DNA of 64,000 nt from positions 744,001 through 808,000 of the forward strand of contig NZ_JARHUJ010000003.1 of the NCBI RefSeq assembly GCF_029223285.1, in the 5' to 3' direction. The position numbers were made by a program, and so were the translations under genes. Source of the DNA: Paraflavitalea sp. CAU 1676 (GTDB lineage Bacteria > Bacteroidota > Bacteroidia > Chitinophagales > Chitinophagaceae). This document shows positions 36,883 to 45,035 of the stretch, one piece after another (the first letter of the stretch is position 1; each line of letters begins with the position of its first letter). Under the pieces are notes generated by a model, which saw only the letters and a program-made list of their open reading frames with translations, was not told the DNA's origin and did no database searches.

Positions 36883-38262
36883 ATGATTCGTTCAGACAGG
36901 CGGCTTACATTATTATATGGAGCCGGAGACTTTCTAACACTGGGAGGTTGTTTCGCAGGAATAAACCAGTTCTATGGCACCGGGATGAGTAATCAGAATT
37001 ATCTGTACCTCATCACCTTGCTTTTTACCTGGATCTTCCTTACCTCCAAGAATAAAGTCTATTTTCTGCACCTGCACAATGGACTAAAATACAGGTTCAA
37101 AAATCATTTGAAGACGCATTTCGAAATGATAGCAGTGTTGTCACTGTTGTACCTGGTGCTGGGGATCCCGCAAGGCTATATTAAATCACAGTTCATAGTA
37201 TTTCTGCTTGGCTTTCCTGCCGTGAACATGATCGTCAATTATTTATTGTTTACGATCGTGCGCGCCATGCGCATCAACGGCCGCAACGTGCGCAAAGCAT
37301 TGGTGATCGGCGCTGGCCGTGTAGGCGCACATATCGACAACTATTTCCGTCATAATCCTGACTTCGGTTACCGGATCATCGGATTTCTGGATGACAATCC
37401 CGATGAATCGGAATTGCATTACCAGATCATTGGCCGCATCCAGGATATGGACAATATTCTAAAGGCAAAGAAGGTAGATGAAGTGATCGTTGCCCTCCCC
37501 ACCCACCTGGATGAAAAGATCCAGTTCGTGATGGACAGGGCCGACTATCATGGCATACGCGTTAGGTTGGTACCTGACTACTTCCGCCTGCTTGGCAGGA
37601 ATTACAAGACCACCAGTTTTGGAGATATGCCCATCATCAATATTCGCGAAATATCGCTCGACCGCTACCGGATGGCATCGTTGAAGCGAATATGTGATGT
37701 GATCTTTTCCACCATGGTACTGATCATGCTGGCACCGCTGTTCCTCGTGCTCGCCCTATTGATCAAGTGGGAATCTGCCGGCCCTGTATTTTATTGCCCT
37801 ATCCGTTTAGGACAGGGAGGCCGCCAGTTCAAAGTATATAAGTTCAGAAGTATGCACACGAACGATGCAGCAGTAGCCGGTAAGGCATCTACTACAAAAG
37901 ATGATCCCCGCGTTACCAGGATCGGTCGCTTCATTCGCAAATACAGTCTTGACGAGTTACCCCAATTCATCAACGTACTGATCGGCGATATGAGCGTGGT
38001 GGGCCCCCGCCCCCATCGTATCTACCTCAATGAGGTGATGCAGCGCGAGGTCGATAATTATATGATCCGCCATTACCTCAAACCCGGCATTACCGGCTGG
38101 GCACAGGTGAACGGATGGAGAGGACCTACCGATACCGAGGAGCAGCGCAACAACCGTACAGCCCACGACCTTTGGTATGTGGAGAATTGGACACCTTTGC
38201 TCGACATCAAGATCATTTTTCTCACGGTATTCAGTGAGAAGACCCATAAAACAGCTTTTTAA
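36883..38262 (+). CDS. Polyprenyl-phosphate sugar-1-phosphate transferase (initiating enzyme)
   Basis: Membrane protein of 459 residues of the WbaP/WcaJ type. The N-terminal region has about four helices, followed by a Rossmann-like domain (VRKALVIGAGRVGAHIDNYF to IIGRIQDMDNILK), then the catalytic bacterial-sugar-transferase domain. Motifs: FSTMVLIMLAPLFLVLALLI (membrane helix), FYCPIRLGQGGRQFKVYKF, FRSMH, SLDELPQFINVLIGDMSVVG and PRPH, with ITGWAQVNGWRG. It links the first sugar phosphate to undecaprenyl phosphate and so starts the polymer made by the 22-34 kb operon. The gene is transcribed separately and ends in a terminator. Confidence 0.93.
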   Translation: MIRSDRRLTLLYGAGDFLTLGGCFAGINQFYGTGMSNQNYLYLITLLFTWIFLTSKNKVYFLHLHNGLKYRFKNHLKTHFEMIAVLSLLYLVLGIPQGYIKSQFIVFLLGFPAVNMIVNYLLFTIVRAMRINGRNVRKALVIGAGRVGAHIDNYFRHNPDFGYRIIGFLDDNPDESELHYQIIGRIQDMDNILKAKKVDEVIVALPTHLDEKIQFVMDRADYHGIRVRLVPDYFRLLGRNYKTTSFGDMPIINIREISLDRYRMASLKRICDVIFSTMVLIMLAPLFLVLALLIKWESAGPVFYCPIRLGQGGRQFKVYKFRSMHTNDAAVAGKASTTKDDPRVTRIGRFIRKYSLDELPQFINVLIGDMSVVGPRPHRIYLNEVMQREVDNYMIRHYLKPGITGWAQVNGWRGPTDTEEQRNNRTAHDLWYVENWTPLLDIKIIFLTVFSEKTHKTAF

Positions 38263-38278
38263 CCCCCTGACCCTTCCT

Positions 38279-38317
38279 CAAGAGGGTAGGCTCCCCCAAA
38301 AGGATCCTACCCTTTTG
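38279..38317 (+). terminator. Terminator after the initiating transferase
   Basis: A twelve-pair stem (38279-38290 with 38306-38317, one G-T wobble) built around AGGGTAGG/CCTACCCT is followed by a mixed tail. It starts 17 bases after the stop of the initiating transferase. Between it and 38550 I see no gene or other clear element. Confidence 0.65.
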
Positions 38318-38550
38318 CTATTGATACAAACGCCCAATAAACACCTGCTTGTCAAAACCACCGACCGGCAGGCCCGGAGACTATACCCGCAAGGACTTCT
38401 GCAACCGCTTGCCGGAGCGGCCATTTTCTGCTGCAAGGCAGGGTGGCCAAGGCCCTTGAAAAGACGACTCCATCGTTGATAATCAACATTTTTTCAACCG
38501 TAGGGCCTTTAACCGGCGTAATCCCGTAACTTCGCTCAATTTTTTGAACA

Positions 38551-39816
38551 ATGGTGTTGCTTATTCAACAGGCTTACATTACAGATCCATCCTCCCCTTT
38601 TCATGAATCCAGGCAGGATATACTTATTGAATCCGGTATTATTAAAGATATTCAACCCCGCATCGATGCCCGGGCCGACCAGGTGATCGACGGCAAAGGG
38701 CTTCATGGGTCACCCGGCTGGGTCGACATTTTTGCCCAGTTTGCCGATCCGGGTTATGAATACAAGGAAACCCTCGAAACGGGTGCCGCTGCTGCTGCTG
38801 CCGGTGGTTATACCGATGTATTCGTGGTACCCAATACCAAGCCGGTCATCGACAATAAACCCCAGACAGAATACATCCGGCACAAATCAAAAGGACTGCC
38901 CGTAAATATATACCCGATCGGCGCGGTGTCGAAAGGCGCTGAAGGAAAGGACCTGGCCGAAATGTATGATATGCGTGCCAGCGGTGCGATCGCTTTCAGC
39001 GATGGTCTGCATCCCATTCAAAGTGCAGGGCTACTGATGAAGGCCCTTCAATATGTGAAAGCCTTTGACGGCGTCATCATACAAATACCCGACGACAAAA
39101 CAGTGGGCGCCAACGGGCTCATGCACGAGGGCATCGTTTCTACCCGGCTCGGACTGCCCGGCAAACCCATGATGGCGGAAGAATTACTGGTAGCCAGGGA
39201 TATTAAGCTGGTCCGTTATACGGAATCCAAACTTCATTTTACAGGTGTCACCTCTCCCCGTTCGCTCGAATACATCAGGCGGGCGAAGGAAGCCGGGCTT
39301 GCAGTAACCTGCTCCGTTACCCCGTATCACCTGTTCTTTACCGATGCCGACCTGCAGGAGTACGATACCAACCTGAAGGTTTATCCCCCGCTGCGCACAG
39401 CCACAGAAGTGAGTGCGCTCAAGAAGGCCATCCTCGACGGTACCATCGATTGCATCGCCTCTCATCACCAGCCTCATGAGTTCGATAGCAAGGTGCTGGA
39501 GTTCGAGTATGCGAAGAACGGAATGTCGGGCCTCGAAACAACTTACGCTGCCTTGCGCACGGCCATGCCCGAAGTACCTGAAAGCAAATGGGTGGAATTG
39601 CTCAGCATCAATCCCCGTAAAATATTCGGACTGGAACCGGCTTCCCTGCAAAAGGGAGCGAAAGCATCCATCACCTTGTTCGAGCCGGATGCGTCGGCAA
39701 CCATTGACGCGAAACAGTTCAAATCCAAATCGAACAACTCGGCCTTTAACGGGAAAACACTTACCGGTAAAGTAAGAGGTATTGTGAATGGTGTACATAC
39801 ATCGATAACCCCATAA
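38551..39816 (+). CDS. Dihydroorotase-like amidohydrolase, probably non-catalytic
   Basis: Protein of 421 residues that aligns along its whole length with class I dihydroorotase (PyrC): GWVDIFAQFADPGYEYKETL, VVPNTKPVIDN, VTPYHLFFTDADL, YPPLRT, GLEPASLQKGAKASI. The metal centre is lost: the HxH of the usual DVHVHLREPG is F61-A-Q63, its Arg is A65, the histidine of VAHCED is Q178, the histidine of CHVST is G232, and the catalytic Asp of TDHAPH is H305 in SHHQPH. The scaffold and the PNT loop are kept. Such pseudo-dihydroorotases can hold aspartate transcarbamoylase in a complex; whether that applies here is inference. It is followed eight bases later by a DUF4199 gene. Confidence 0.85.
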   Translation: MVLLIQQAYITDPSSPFHESRQDILIESGIIKDIQPRIDARADQVIDGKGLHGSPGWVDIFAQFADPGYEYKETLETGAAAAAAGGYTDVFVVPNTKPVIDNKPQTEYIRHKSKGLPVNIYPIGAVSKGAEGKDLAEMYDMRASGAIAFSDGLHPIQSAGLLMKALQYVKAFDGVIIQIPDDKTVGANGLMHEGIVSTRLGLPGKPMMAEELLVARDIKLVRYTESKLHFTGVTSPRSLEYIRRAKEAGLAVTCSVTPYHLFFTDADLQEYDTNLKVYPPLRTATEVSALKKAILDGTIDCIASHHQPHEFDSKVLEFEYAKNGMSGLETTYAALRTAMPEVPESKWVELLSINPRKIFGLEPASLQKGAKASITLFEPDASATIDAKQFKSKSNNSAFNGKTLTGKVRGIVNGVHTSITP

Positions 39817-39824
39817 TTACCCTC

Positions 39825-40328
39825 ATGGAAAAGAAGACGACTTCTGCGGTAACTGCTGGGCTTATCACTGCCGCTACTTTGATCGTATTGGCGCTGCTTC
39901 TGTATTTTACTAAGCAGCATGGAGAAAAGTGGGGACAATATGCAGGTCTCACGATCTACATGGTCTCCATCGTGATCGGAATATCCATACATGCAAAGCA
40001 AACCGGTCATAGCGCGAGCTTCGGCATATTGTTCAGTTATGGTTTCAGGATGGTTGCAGTAGTGATCTCTATGATGGTCCTGTATACAATAGCATCGGTT
40101 TATTTGTTCCCTGAAGTGAAAAGCGAATTCCTGGAGTTCAACCGCGCCGCTGCATTGAAACTGCAGGATAAGACACCTGCGCAGATTGATGAAGACATCA
40201 GGATGCTCAGCAAGAATTATATGATTCTGATCATCATGGGGCAGCTTTTTTATTATATGGTACTTGGCGCCATTGCCGCCGTGACAGGATCCATTATCGC
40301 GAAAAAATCAGCACCCCAAAATCAATAA
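39825..40328 (+). CDS. DUF4199-type membrane protein
   Basis: Protein of 167 residues with four predicted membrane helices (TAGLITAATLIVLALLLYF, GQYAGLTIYMVSIVIGISI, SYGFRMVAVVISMMVLYTIA, YMILIIMGQLFYYMVLGAIA) and a charged loop between helices three and four. This matches DUF4199, a Bacteroidota family of unknown function. It sits between the dihydroorotase-like gene and a GT2 gene with very short gaps. In related genomes this pair commonly precedes a GT2 gene (recalled, not checked). Confidence 0.8.
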   Translation: MEKKTTSAVTAGLITAATLIVLALLLYFTKQHGEKWGQYAGLTIYMVSIVIGISIHAKQTGHSASFGILFSYGFRMVAVVISMMVLYTIASVYLFPEVKSEFLEFNRAAALKLQDKTPAQIDEDIRMLSKNYMILIIMGQLFYYMVLGAIAAVTGSIIAKKSAPQNQ

Positions 40329-40334
40329 CCAGGT

Positions 40335-41279
40335 ATGGATGTATCTATCGTAGTACCATTACTGAATGAAGAAGAGTCCCTTCCGGAACTTTGTGCCTGG
40401 ATCGACCGGGTAGCGAAAGCAGAAAACCTTTCCTACGAGGTGATCCTGGTAGACGATGGAAGTACCGATAACTCCTGGGAAGTGATCGAATCCCTGCGCG
40501 CGGACAACTGCTCTATCAAAGGCATCCGCTTTCAACGGAACTATGGCAAATCGGCGGCGCTTAACGAAGGCTTTAAAGCAGCACTGGGCGATGTGGTGAT
40601 CACCATGGATGCCGACCTGCAGGACAGCCCCGATGAAATTCCGGAATTGCGCCGGCTGATTGTGGAGGATGGGTATGATATGATCAGCGGATGGAAGAAA
40701 GTGCGTTATGACAATACCCTCACCAAAAACATTCCCTCCAAGTTCTTCAACTGGAGTACCCGGCGCATTTCTAAAATAGAGTTGCACGATTTCAACTGCG
40801 GTCTTAAATCCTACAAGCGGAAAGTGGTCAAGAGCATTGAAGTGTATGGTGAAATGCACCGCTATATTCCTGTACTGGCCAAATGGGCAGGTTTCAGAAA
40901 GATCGGCGAGAAGGTAGTGGAACACCGCAAACGTAAATATGGTACAACTAAGTTTGGCTGGGAGCGCTTTGTGAACGGCTTCCTCGACCTTACGTCCATC
41001 ATGTTTGTGAGCAAATATGGCAAAAGGCCCATGCACTTCTTCGGCCTCATTGGTACCATCAGCTTTCTCATTGGCCTGGCCATGATCATGGTGCTGGTGA
41101 TCGGCAAATTTGTCGATCCCGCCAAGGCACTTACCAACAGGCCGCCGTTCTACATATCGTTAACGGCCATGGTTATCGGCACTCAATTGTTCATGGCGGG
41201 CTTCCTCGGCGAACTCATCGCACGCAATGCCCCCCACCGGAACAATTACCTCATCGAGCAGAAAATCGGTATTGAATAA
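40335..41279 (+). CDS. Family 2 glycosyltransferase with C-terminal membrane helices
   Basis: Protein of 314 residues of the DPM1/GtrB group. The GT-A domain carries MDVSIVVPLLNEEESLPELC, VILVDDGSTDNSWEVIESL, FQRNYGKSAALNEGFKAALG and the metal motif ITMDADLQDSPDEIPEL. Two C-terminal helices (FFGLIGTISFLIGLAMIMVL and FYISLTAMVIGTQLFMAGF) anchor it in the membrane. It probably makes a polyprenyl-phosphate-linked sugar for later use on the periplasmic side. It lies seven bases after the DUF4199 gene and eight before a GT4. Confidence 0.93.
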   Translation: MDVSIVVPLLNEEESLPELCAWIDRVAKAENLSYEVILVDDGSTDNSWEVIESLRADNCSIKGIRFQRNYGKSAALNEGFKAALGDVVITMDADLQDSPDEIPELRRLIVEDGYDMISGWKKVRYDNTLTKNIPSKFFNWSTRRISKIELHDFNCGLKSYKRKVVKSIEVYGEMHRYIPVLAKWAGFRKIGEKVVEHRKRKYGTTKFGWERFVNGFLDLTSIMFVSKYGKRPMHFFGLIGTISFLIGLAMIMVLVIGKFVDPAKALTNRPPFYISLTAMVIGTQLFMAGFLGELIARNAPHRNNYLIEQKIGIE

Positions 41280-41287
41280 TACCTTCC

Positions 41288-42481
41288 ATGGAAAAGAAAA
41301 AGATCGTTATCATCGGCCCGGGCCATCCACTGCGTGGAGGCATCGCCACCTTTAACCAACGTTTGTGCCGTCAATTCATCGATGAGGGTCACGAATGCTG
41401 CATCTATTCTTTTTCCCTGCAATACCCTTCTTTTTTATTTCCGGGCACTACTCAATATTCGTCCGAGCCACCACCGCCGGGCATCGAGATCTATTCGGTC
41501 ATCAATTCAGTACATCCGCTCAACTGGTGGCAGGTGGGCAATGCCATCCGGCGCATCAAACCCGATATCGTATTGGTACGGTACTGGCTGCCGCTCATGG
41601 GACCCGCGTTGGGCACTATTCTGCGGCAGATCAGGAAGAATAAACATACCCGCATCATCGCGCTTACCGATAATGTAGTGCCGCATGAAAAGCGCCCCGG
41701 CGACATCCCTTTCACGCGGTATTTCCTGAAACCCTGCGATGCATTCATCGCGATGAGCGACAAGGTCATGAACGACCTGCGGCAGTTTGAACCGAACAAA
41801 CCAGCCCGGCTCATCAGCCATCCACTGTATGACAACTTTGGCGCCGCCGTATCAAAGGAAGCCGCGCGCGAACGACTGGGCATCAGCCCCAACGATAAAA
41901 TACTGCTGTTCTTTGGCTTCATTCGCAACTATAAAGGGCTCGATATCCTGCTCGATGCCTTGAAGCTGATCAGGGAAAAGAAACAGGCTGCCCTGGCTGC
42001 GGGAGCAGCCGTCTCCGGAACAGACAACCCGGTTAGTTCCCTGAACAACCTGAAATTACTGGTAGCCGGCGAGTTTTACGCTGATGAGAAGAGCTACCAG
42101 GAGCAGATCAAGCGCCTGGGTATCGAAGAGGACCTGATCCTGCGCACCGATTTTATTCCCGACAGCGAAGTGAAGTATTATATGTGCGCTGCCGACTGCG
42201 TGGTACAGCCTTACCGGGCTGCTACCCAAAGCGGTGTTACCCCCCTCGCCTACCATTTCGAGAAACCGATGATCGTTACCAATGTAGGCGGACTGGCCGA
42301 CCTGGTACCGCACGAAAAAGTAGGACTGGTTTGTGAACCCAATCCCGCATCGCTGGCCGAAGCAATACAACACTATTTTGAGTTGGGCGAGCAGCGGTTT
42401 TTGCCTGGCCTGCGGCAGGAAAAAGAAAAGTATGGCTGGAACGTACTCACCAACGCTATCATCGACCTGGCTGGCTCCTGA
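41288..42481 (+). CDS. Glycosyltransferase family 4
   Basis: GT-B transferase of 397 residues. KIVIIGPGHPLRGGIATFNQ is the glycine-rich acceptor loop, PHEKRPGDIPFTRYFL an acceptor-domain motif, and ISPNDKILLFFGFIRNYKGL opens the donor domain. ADCVVQPYRAATQSGVTPLA and FEKPMIVTNVGGLADLV form the donor-binding helix; the usual first Glu is replaced by Gln here (ATQSG), as seen in a subset of GT4 enzymes. A short low-complexity insertion (KQAALAAGAAVSGTDN) interrupts the donor domain. Substrate unknown. Confidence 0.9.
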   Translation: MEKKKIVIIGPGHPLRGGIATFNQRLCRQFIDEGHECCIYSFSLQYPSFLFPGTTQYSSEPPPPGIEIYSVINSVHPLNWWQVGNAIRRIKPDIVLVRYWLPLMGPALGTILRQIRKNKHTRIIALTDNVVPHEKRPGDIPFTRYFLKPCDAFIAMSDKVMNDLRQFEPNKPARLISHPLYDNFGAAVSKEAARERLGISPNDKILLFFGFIRNYKGLDILLDALKLIREKKQAALAAGAAVSGTDNPVSSLNNLKLLVAGEFYADEKSYQEQIKRLGIEEDLILRTDFIPDSEVKYYMCAADCVVQPYRAATQSGVTPLAYHFEKPMIVTNVGGLADLVPHEKVGLVCEPNPASLAEAIQHYFELGEQRFLPGLRQEKEKYGWNVLTNAIIDLAGS

Positions 42482-42613
42482 CCACTACGGCGCCATATTG
42501 CGGATTTATTCGCATCTTCGCAGCCCGGGAAGCAAATCCCGCGGCATCCAAAACCAGCCCTGGCGGCAGCTGCTTTTAAACAATTATCTAATATTCAGTT
42601 ATCAGGATACATT

Positions 42614-43192
42614 ATGCAAGAGAAGATACAAAGGATCATCGCTGAATCCGTTGCCGTAAAACAAAGTGTACTGGAAAATGAGGCATTGCTGAAGACCGTC
42701 AACGAGATCGTAATTGCCATGGTAGAAGGCTTACGCAACGGAAAACATATTTATTTCTGCGGCAATGGTGGCAGCGCTGCCGATGCCCAACATCTCGCCG
42801 CTGAATTCTCGGGCCGTTTCTATATCGACCGCGATGCTCTGCCCGCCGAAGCGTTGCATTGCAATACTTCTTACATGACAGCCGTTGCCAACGACTACAG
42901 TTATGATGTGATCTATGCACGCCTCATCAAAGGCATTGGCAAGCCTGGTGATTTCCTCGTAGGATTATCTACCTCTGGAAACTCGGCCAATATCGTTAAA
43001 GCCTTTGAAGTGGCCCGGGAGAAAGGTATTGTAACCGTTGGCTTCACCGGTGAAACCGGCGGCCAGATGAAACCGCTCAGTGACTACCTGGTCAACATTC
43101 CTTCAAAGAATACGCCCCGCATCCAGGAAAGCCATATGCTGCTGGGACATATCATTTGCGAACTTGTAGAAGAACAATATTTCAAAGCCTAA
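42614..43192 (+). CDS. gmhA: Sedoheptulose-7-phosphate isomerase
   Basis: Protein of 192 residues, the standard GmhA length. It is a SIS-domain isomerase converting D-sedoheptulose 7-phosphate to D-glycero-D-manno-heptose 7-phosphate. Motifs: IYFCGNGGSAADAQHLAAEF (phosphate loop), FVGLSTSGNSANIVKAFEVA in the second half, and the C-terminal ESHMLLGHIICELVE, which holds the catalytic histidine. It is followed 24 bases later by gmhB, and together they supply heptose precursors for a surface glycan. Confidence 0.92.
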   Translation: MQEKIQRIIAESVAVKQSVLENEALLKTVNEIVIAMVEGLRNGKHIYFCGNGGSAADAQHLAAEFSGRFYIDRDALPAEALHCNTSYMTAVANDYSYDVIYARLIKGIGKPGDFLVGLSTSGNSANIVKAFEVAREKGIVTVGFTGETGGQMKPLSDYLVNIPSKNTPRIQESHMLLGHIICELVEEQYFKA

Positions 43193-43216
43193 CGCTGCCA
43201 CCTATCCATAGAACAC

Positions 43217-43774
43217 ATGCTCGATCTGAAACAGGTTGATAACAGCTGGACCCTCTTCCTTGACCGTGATGGTGTCATCAACATCGAAAAGTACCAGGAC
43301 TATGTGTACAACTACGATGAGTTCTTCTTTTATGAGGGCGCACTCGATGCGCTTCGCGAATTGGCCAACCGCTTTGAACGCATCATCATTACCACCAACC
43401 AAAAGGGTGTTGGCAAAGGCCTCATGACCGAGGCCGATCTGCACGAGATACACCGCCGCATGCTGGCCGATATAACTGCCGCCGGCGGGCGCATCGACAA
43501 AATATACTACTGCACAGCGCTGGAGAACGACCATCCCAGTCGCAAACCACAGCCCGGGATGGCCTTCGAAGCCGTACAGGACGATCCTTCCATCGATCTT
43601 ACAAAGTCGCTCATCGTTGGCAACAACATCAGCGACATGGAATTTGGCCGCAACGCCGGCATGTTTACCGTTTTTGTACAAACAACAAGTCCCAACGAGC
43701 CATTACCCAACCCTTTGATCGATTTGGCCGTCAAAGATCTACCGGCTTTTGCAAAAGCTTTGCAATTGGCATAA
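43217..43774 (+). CDS. gmhB: Heptose-1,7-bisphosphate 7-phosphatase-like HAD enzyme
   Basis: HAD-IIIA phosphatase of 185 residues. Motif I is LFLDRDGVIN with the nucleophile Asp, motif II IIITTNQKGVGKG, then KPQPGMAFEA (motif III Lys) and IVGNNISDMEFGRNAG (motif IV). It removes the 7-phosphate from heptose bisphosphate. The cysteine zinc ligands of Escherichia coli GmhB are not evident (YYCTALENDHPSRKP contains only one Cys and one His), so it belongs to a zinc-free branch or a histidinol-phosphatase-like one. Adjacent gmhA supports heptose metabolism. The kinase/adenylyltransferase HldE is not in this window. Confidence 0.85.
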   Translation: MLDLKQVDNSWTLFLDRDGVINIEKYQDYVYNYDEFFFYEGALDALRELANRFERIIITTNQKGVGKGLMTEADLHEIHRRMLADITAAGGRIDKIYYCTALENDHPSRKPQPGMAFEAVQDDPSIDLTKSLIVGNNISDMEFGRNAGMFTVFVQTTSPNEPLPNPLIDLAVKDLPAFAKALQLA

Positions 43775-43858
43775 AATTTAAGGGTAGCTTTAGCGTTCCT
43801 TGGTGGGTGCCGCTGTTACTTTACACGGCATTTATACTCAGTTGATTGTACTCATATT

Positions 43859-44875
43859 ATGAATATACGGATTATCAAATATTTACGCGCCTCCGGCATT
43901 TTTCTGGCCTTGCTGGCAATGGGCATCGACCTTCATGCACAGCAGATCAGTGCCGGCGACCTCGCTATCCTGAAAAAGAAAGAAGATTCCTTACAGGCCC
44001 TTTCTGCCCGCATGGTCTTCGACTCCATACCCGCCAACCGGTTCAGGAGCGATAGCCAGTTTGTACGCACTTTCGTACGGGCCCTGGTTACTCCCAACTC
44101 TTTCTATTATCCTTTCGATTCGCTGAATATTTCGCGGCTCTATGCGCCCGACAGCAGCTTTCGCATCTTTACCTGGCAAATGAAGAAGGACGAATATGTT
44201 TACCTGCAAAAGGGAGCTATCCAGGTGCCTACCAAAGACGGCAGGCTGAAACTGTATCCCCTGTTCGACGCATCTATGTTCACCAAAAATCCGATGGACT
44301 CTGTGCGCACGGCCCGCAACTGGATCGGCGCCATCTATTACCGGATCATCCTCAAGGAATCGAACGGCAAAAAGTATTATACCCTGCTGGGCTTCGATGA
44401 TTACAGCATCAACAGCAATAAGAAATGGATGGAGGTATTAACGTTCAATGCACAGGGAGAACCGGTGTTTGGCGGACCCTTCTTCTCTTACCAGAACGAC
44501 TCCATCAAGAAGCCTGTGCAAAAGCGGTTCAGCATTGAATACAAAAAAGAAGCAAAGACCTTCCTCAATTATGATCCCGAACTGGATGTAATACTGGTAG
44601 ACCACCTGATCTCGGAAAGCGATGAAACAGAAAGGAAGTCAACATACGTACCCGACGGCGATTATGAAGCATTCAAGTGGCAGAATGGCCAATGGGTACA
44701 CATCAACAAGCTCTTCAACCAAAGCCTGAAAGACGGCGACTTCCCCAAAGAAGCATTGCTGCTCGATGATGCCGGCAAAGCCAATGAACGGCAACTGGAA
44801 GAAGCCTCGAGGAAGAATATCGAGAAGTCGAACAAGAAGCCGGCACCGGCAACACCCAAGAAAAAAGATAATTGA
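43859..44875 (+). CDS. Secreted protein of unknown function
   Basis: Protein of 338 residues with a signal peptide (GIFLALLAMGIDLHAQ). The mature part begins with a coiled segment (ILKKKEDSLQALSARMVFD) and continues as a mixed alpha/beta domain (RIFTWQMKKDEYVYLQKGAI, YYRIILKESNGKKYYTLLGF, YVPDGDYEAFKWQNGQWVHI). It ends in a Lys/Pro/Ala-rich tail (KPAPATPKKKDN). I do not recognise the family or any catalytic motif. The terminator at 44895 follows. Confidence 0.8.
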   Translation: MNIRIIKYLRASGIFLALLAMGIDLHAQQISAGDLAILKKKEDSLQALSARMVFDSIPANRFRSDSQFVRTFVRALVTPNSFYYPFDSLNISRLYAPDSSFRIFTWQMKKDEYVYLQKGAIQVPTKDGRLKLYPLFDASMFTKNPMDSVRTARNWIGAIYYRIILKESNGKKYYTLLGFDDYSINSNKKWMEVLTFNAQGEPVFGGPFFSYQNDSIKKPVQKRFSIEYKKEAKTFLNYDPELDVILVDHLISESDETERKSTYVPDGDYEAFKWQNGQWVHINKLFNQSLKDGDFPKEALLLDDAGKANERQLEEASRKNIEKSNKKPAPATPKKKDN

Positions 44876-44894
44876 TACGATAAGTGCTTTACAG

Positions 44895-44918
44895 GGGCTG
44901 ACCTTCAATGGTTGGCCC
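44895..44918 (+). terminator. Terminator after the unknown secreted protein
   Basis: GGGCTGACC (44895-44903) pairs with GGTTGGCCC (44910-44918) with two wobble pairs, loop TTCAAT, followed by TTTTTCTTTT. It stops plus-strand transcription from the 43859 gene before the convergent gene at 45036. Confidence 0.75.
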
Positions 44919-45035
44919 TTTTTCTTTTGTAGCAGCGGTCAGCAAGGGTTGATTCGAATAGTCGGACAAACCAGCTTGAACGGTAGAAATGAGTAAGGGG
45001 GATTCCCGGCGAGTCACATCGCCCGATGCCCGGCC

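Noticed and set aside
38177-38479. 100-residue open frame spanning the end of the initiating transferase and the terminator
   Set aside because: It overlaps the C-terminus of a well-supported gene and runs through a terminator hairpin; composition is not protein-like.
38551-39816. Annotation as active dihydroorotase (pyrC)
   Set aside because: The metal ligands and catalytic aspartate are replaced, so an active-enzyme label would be misleading.
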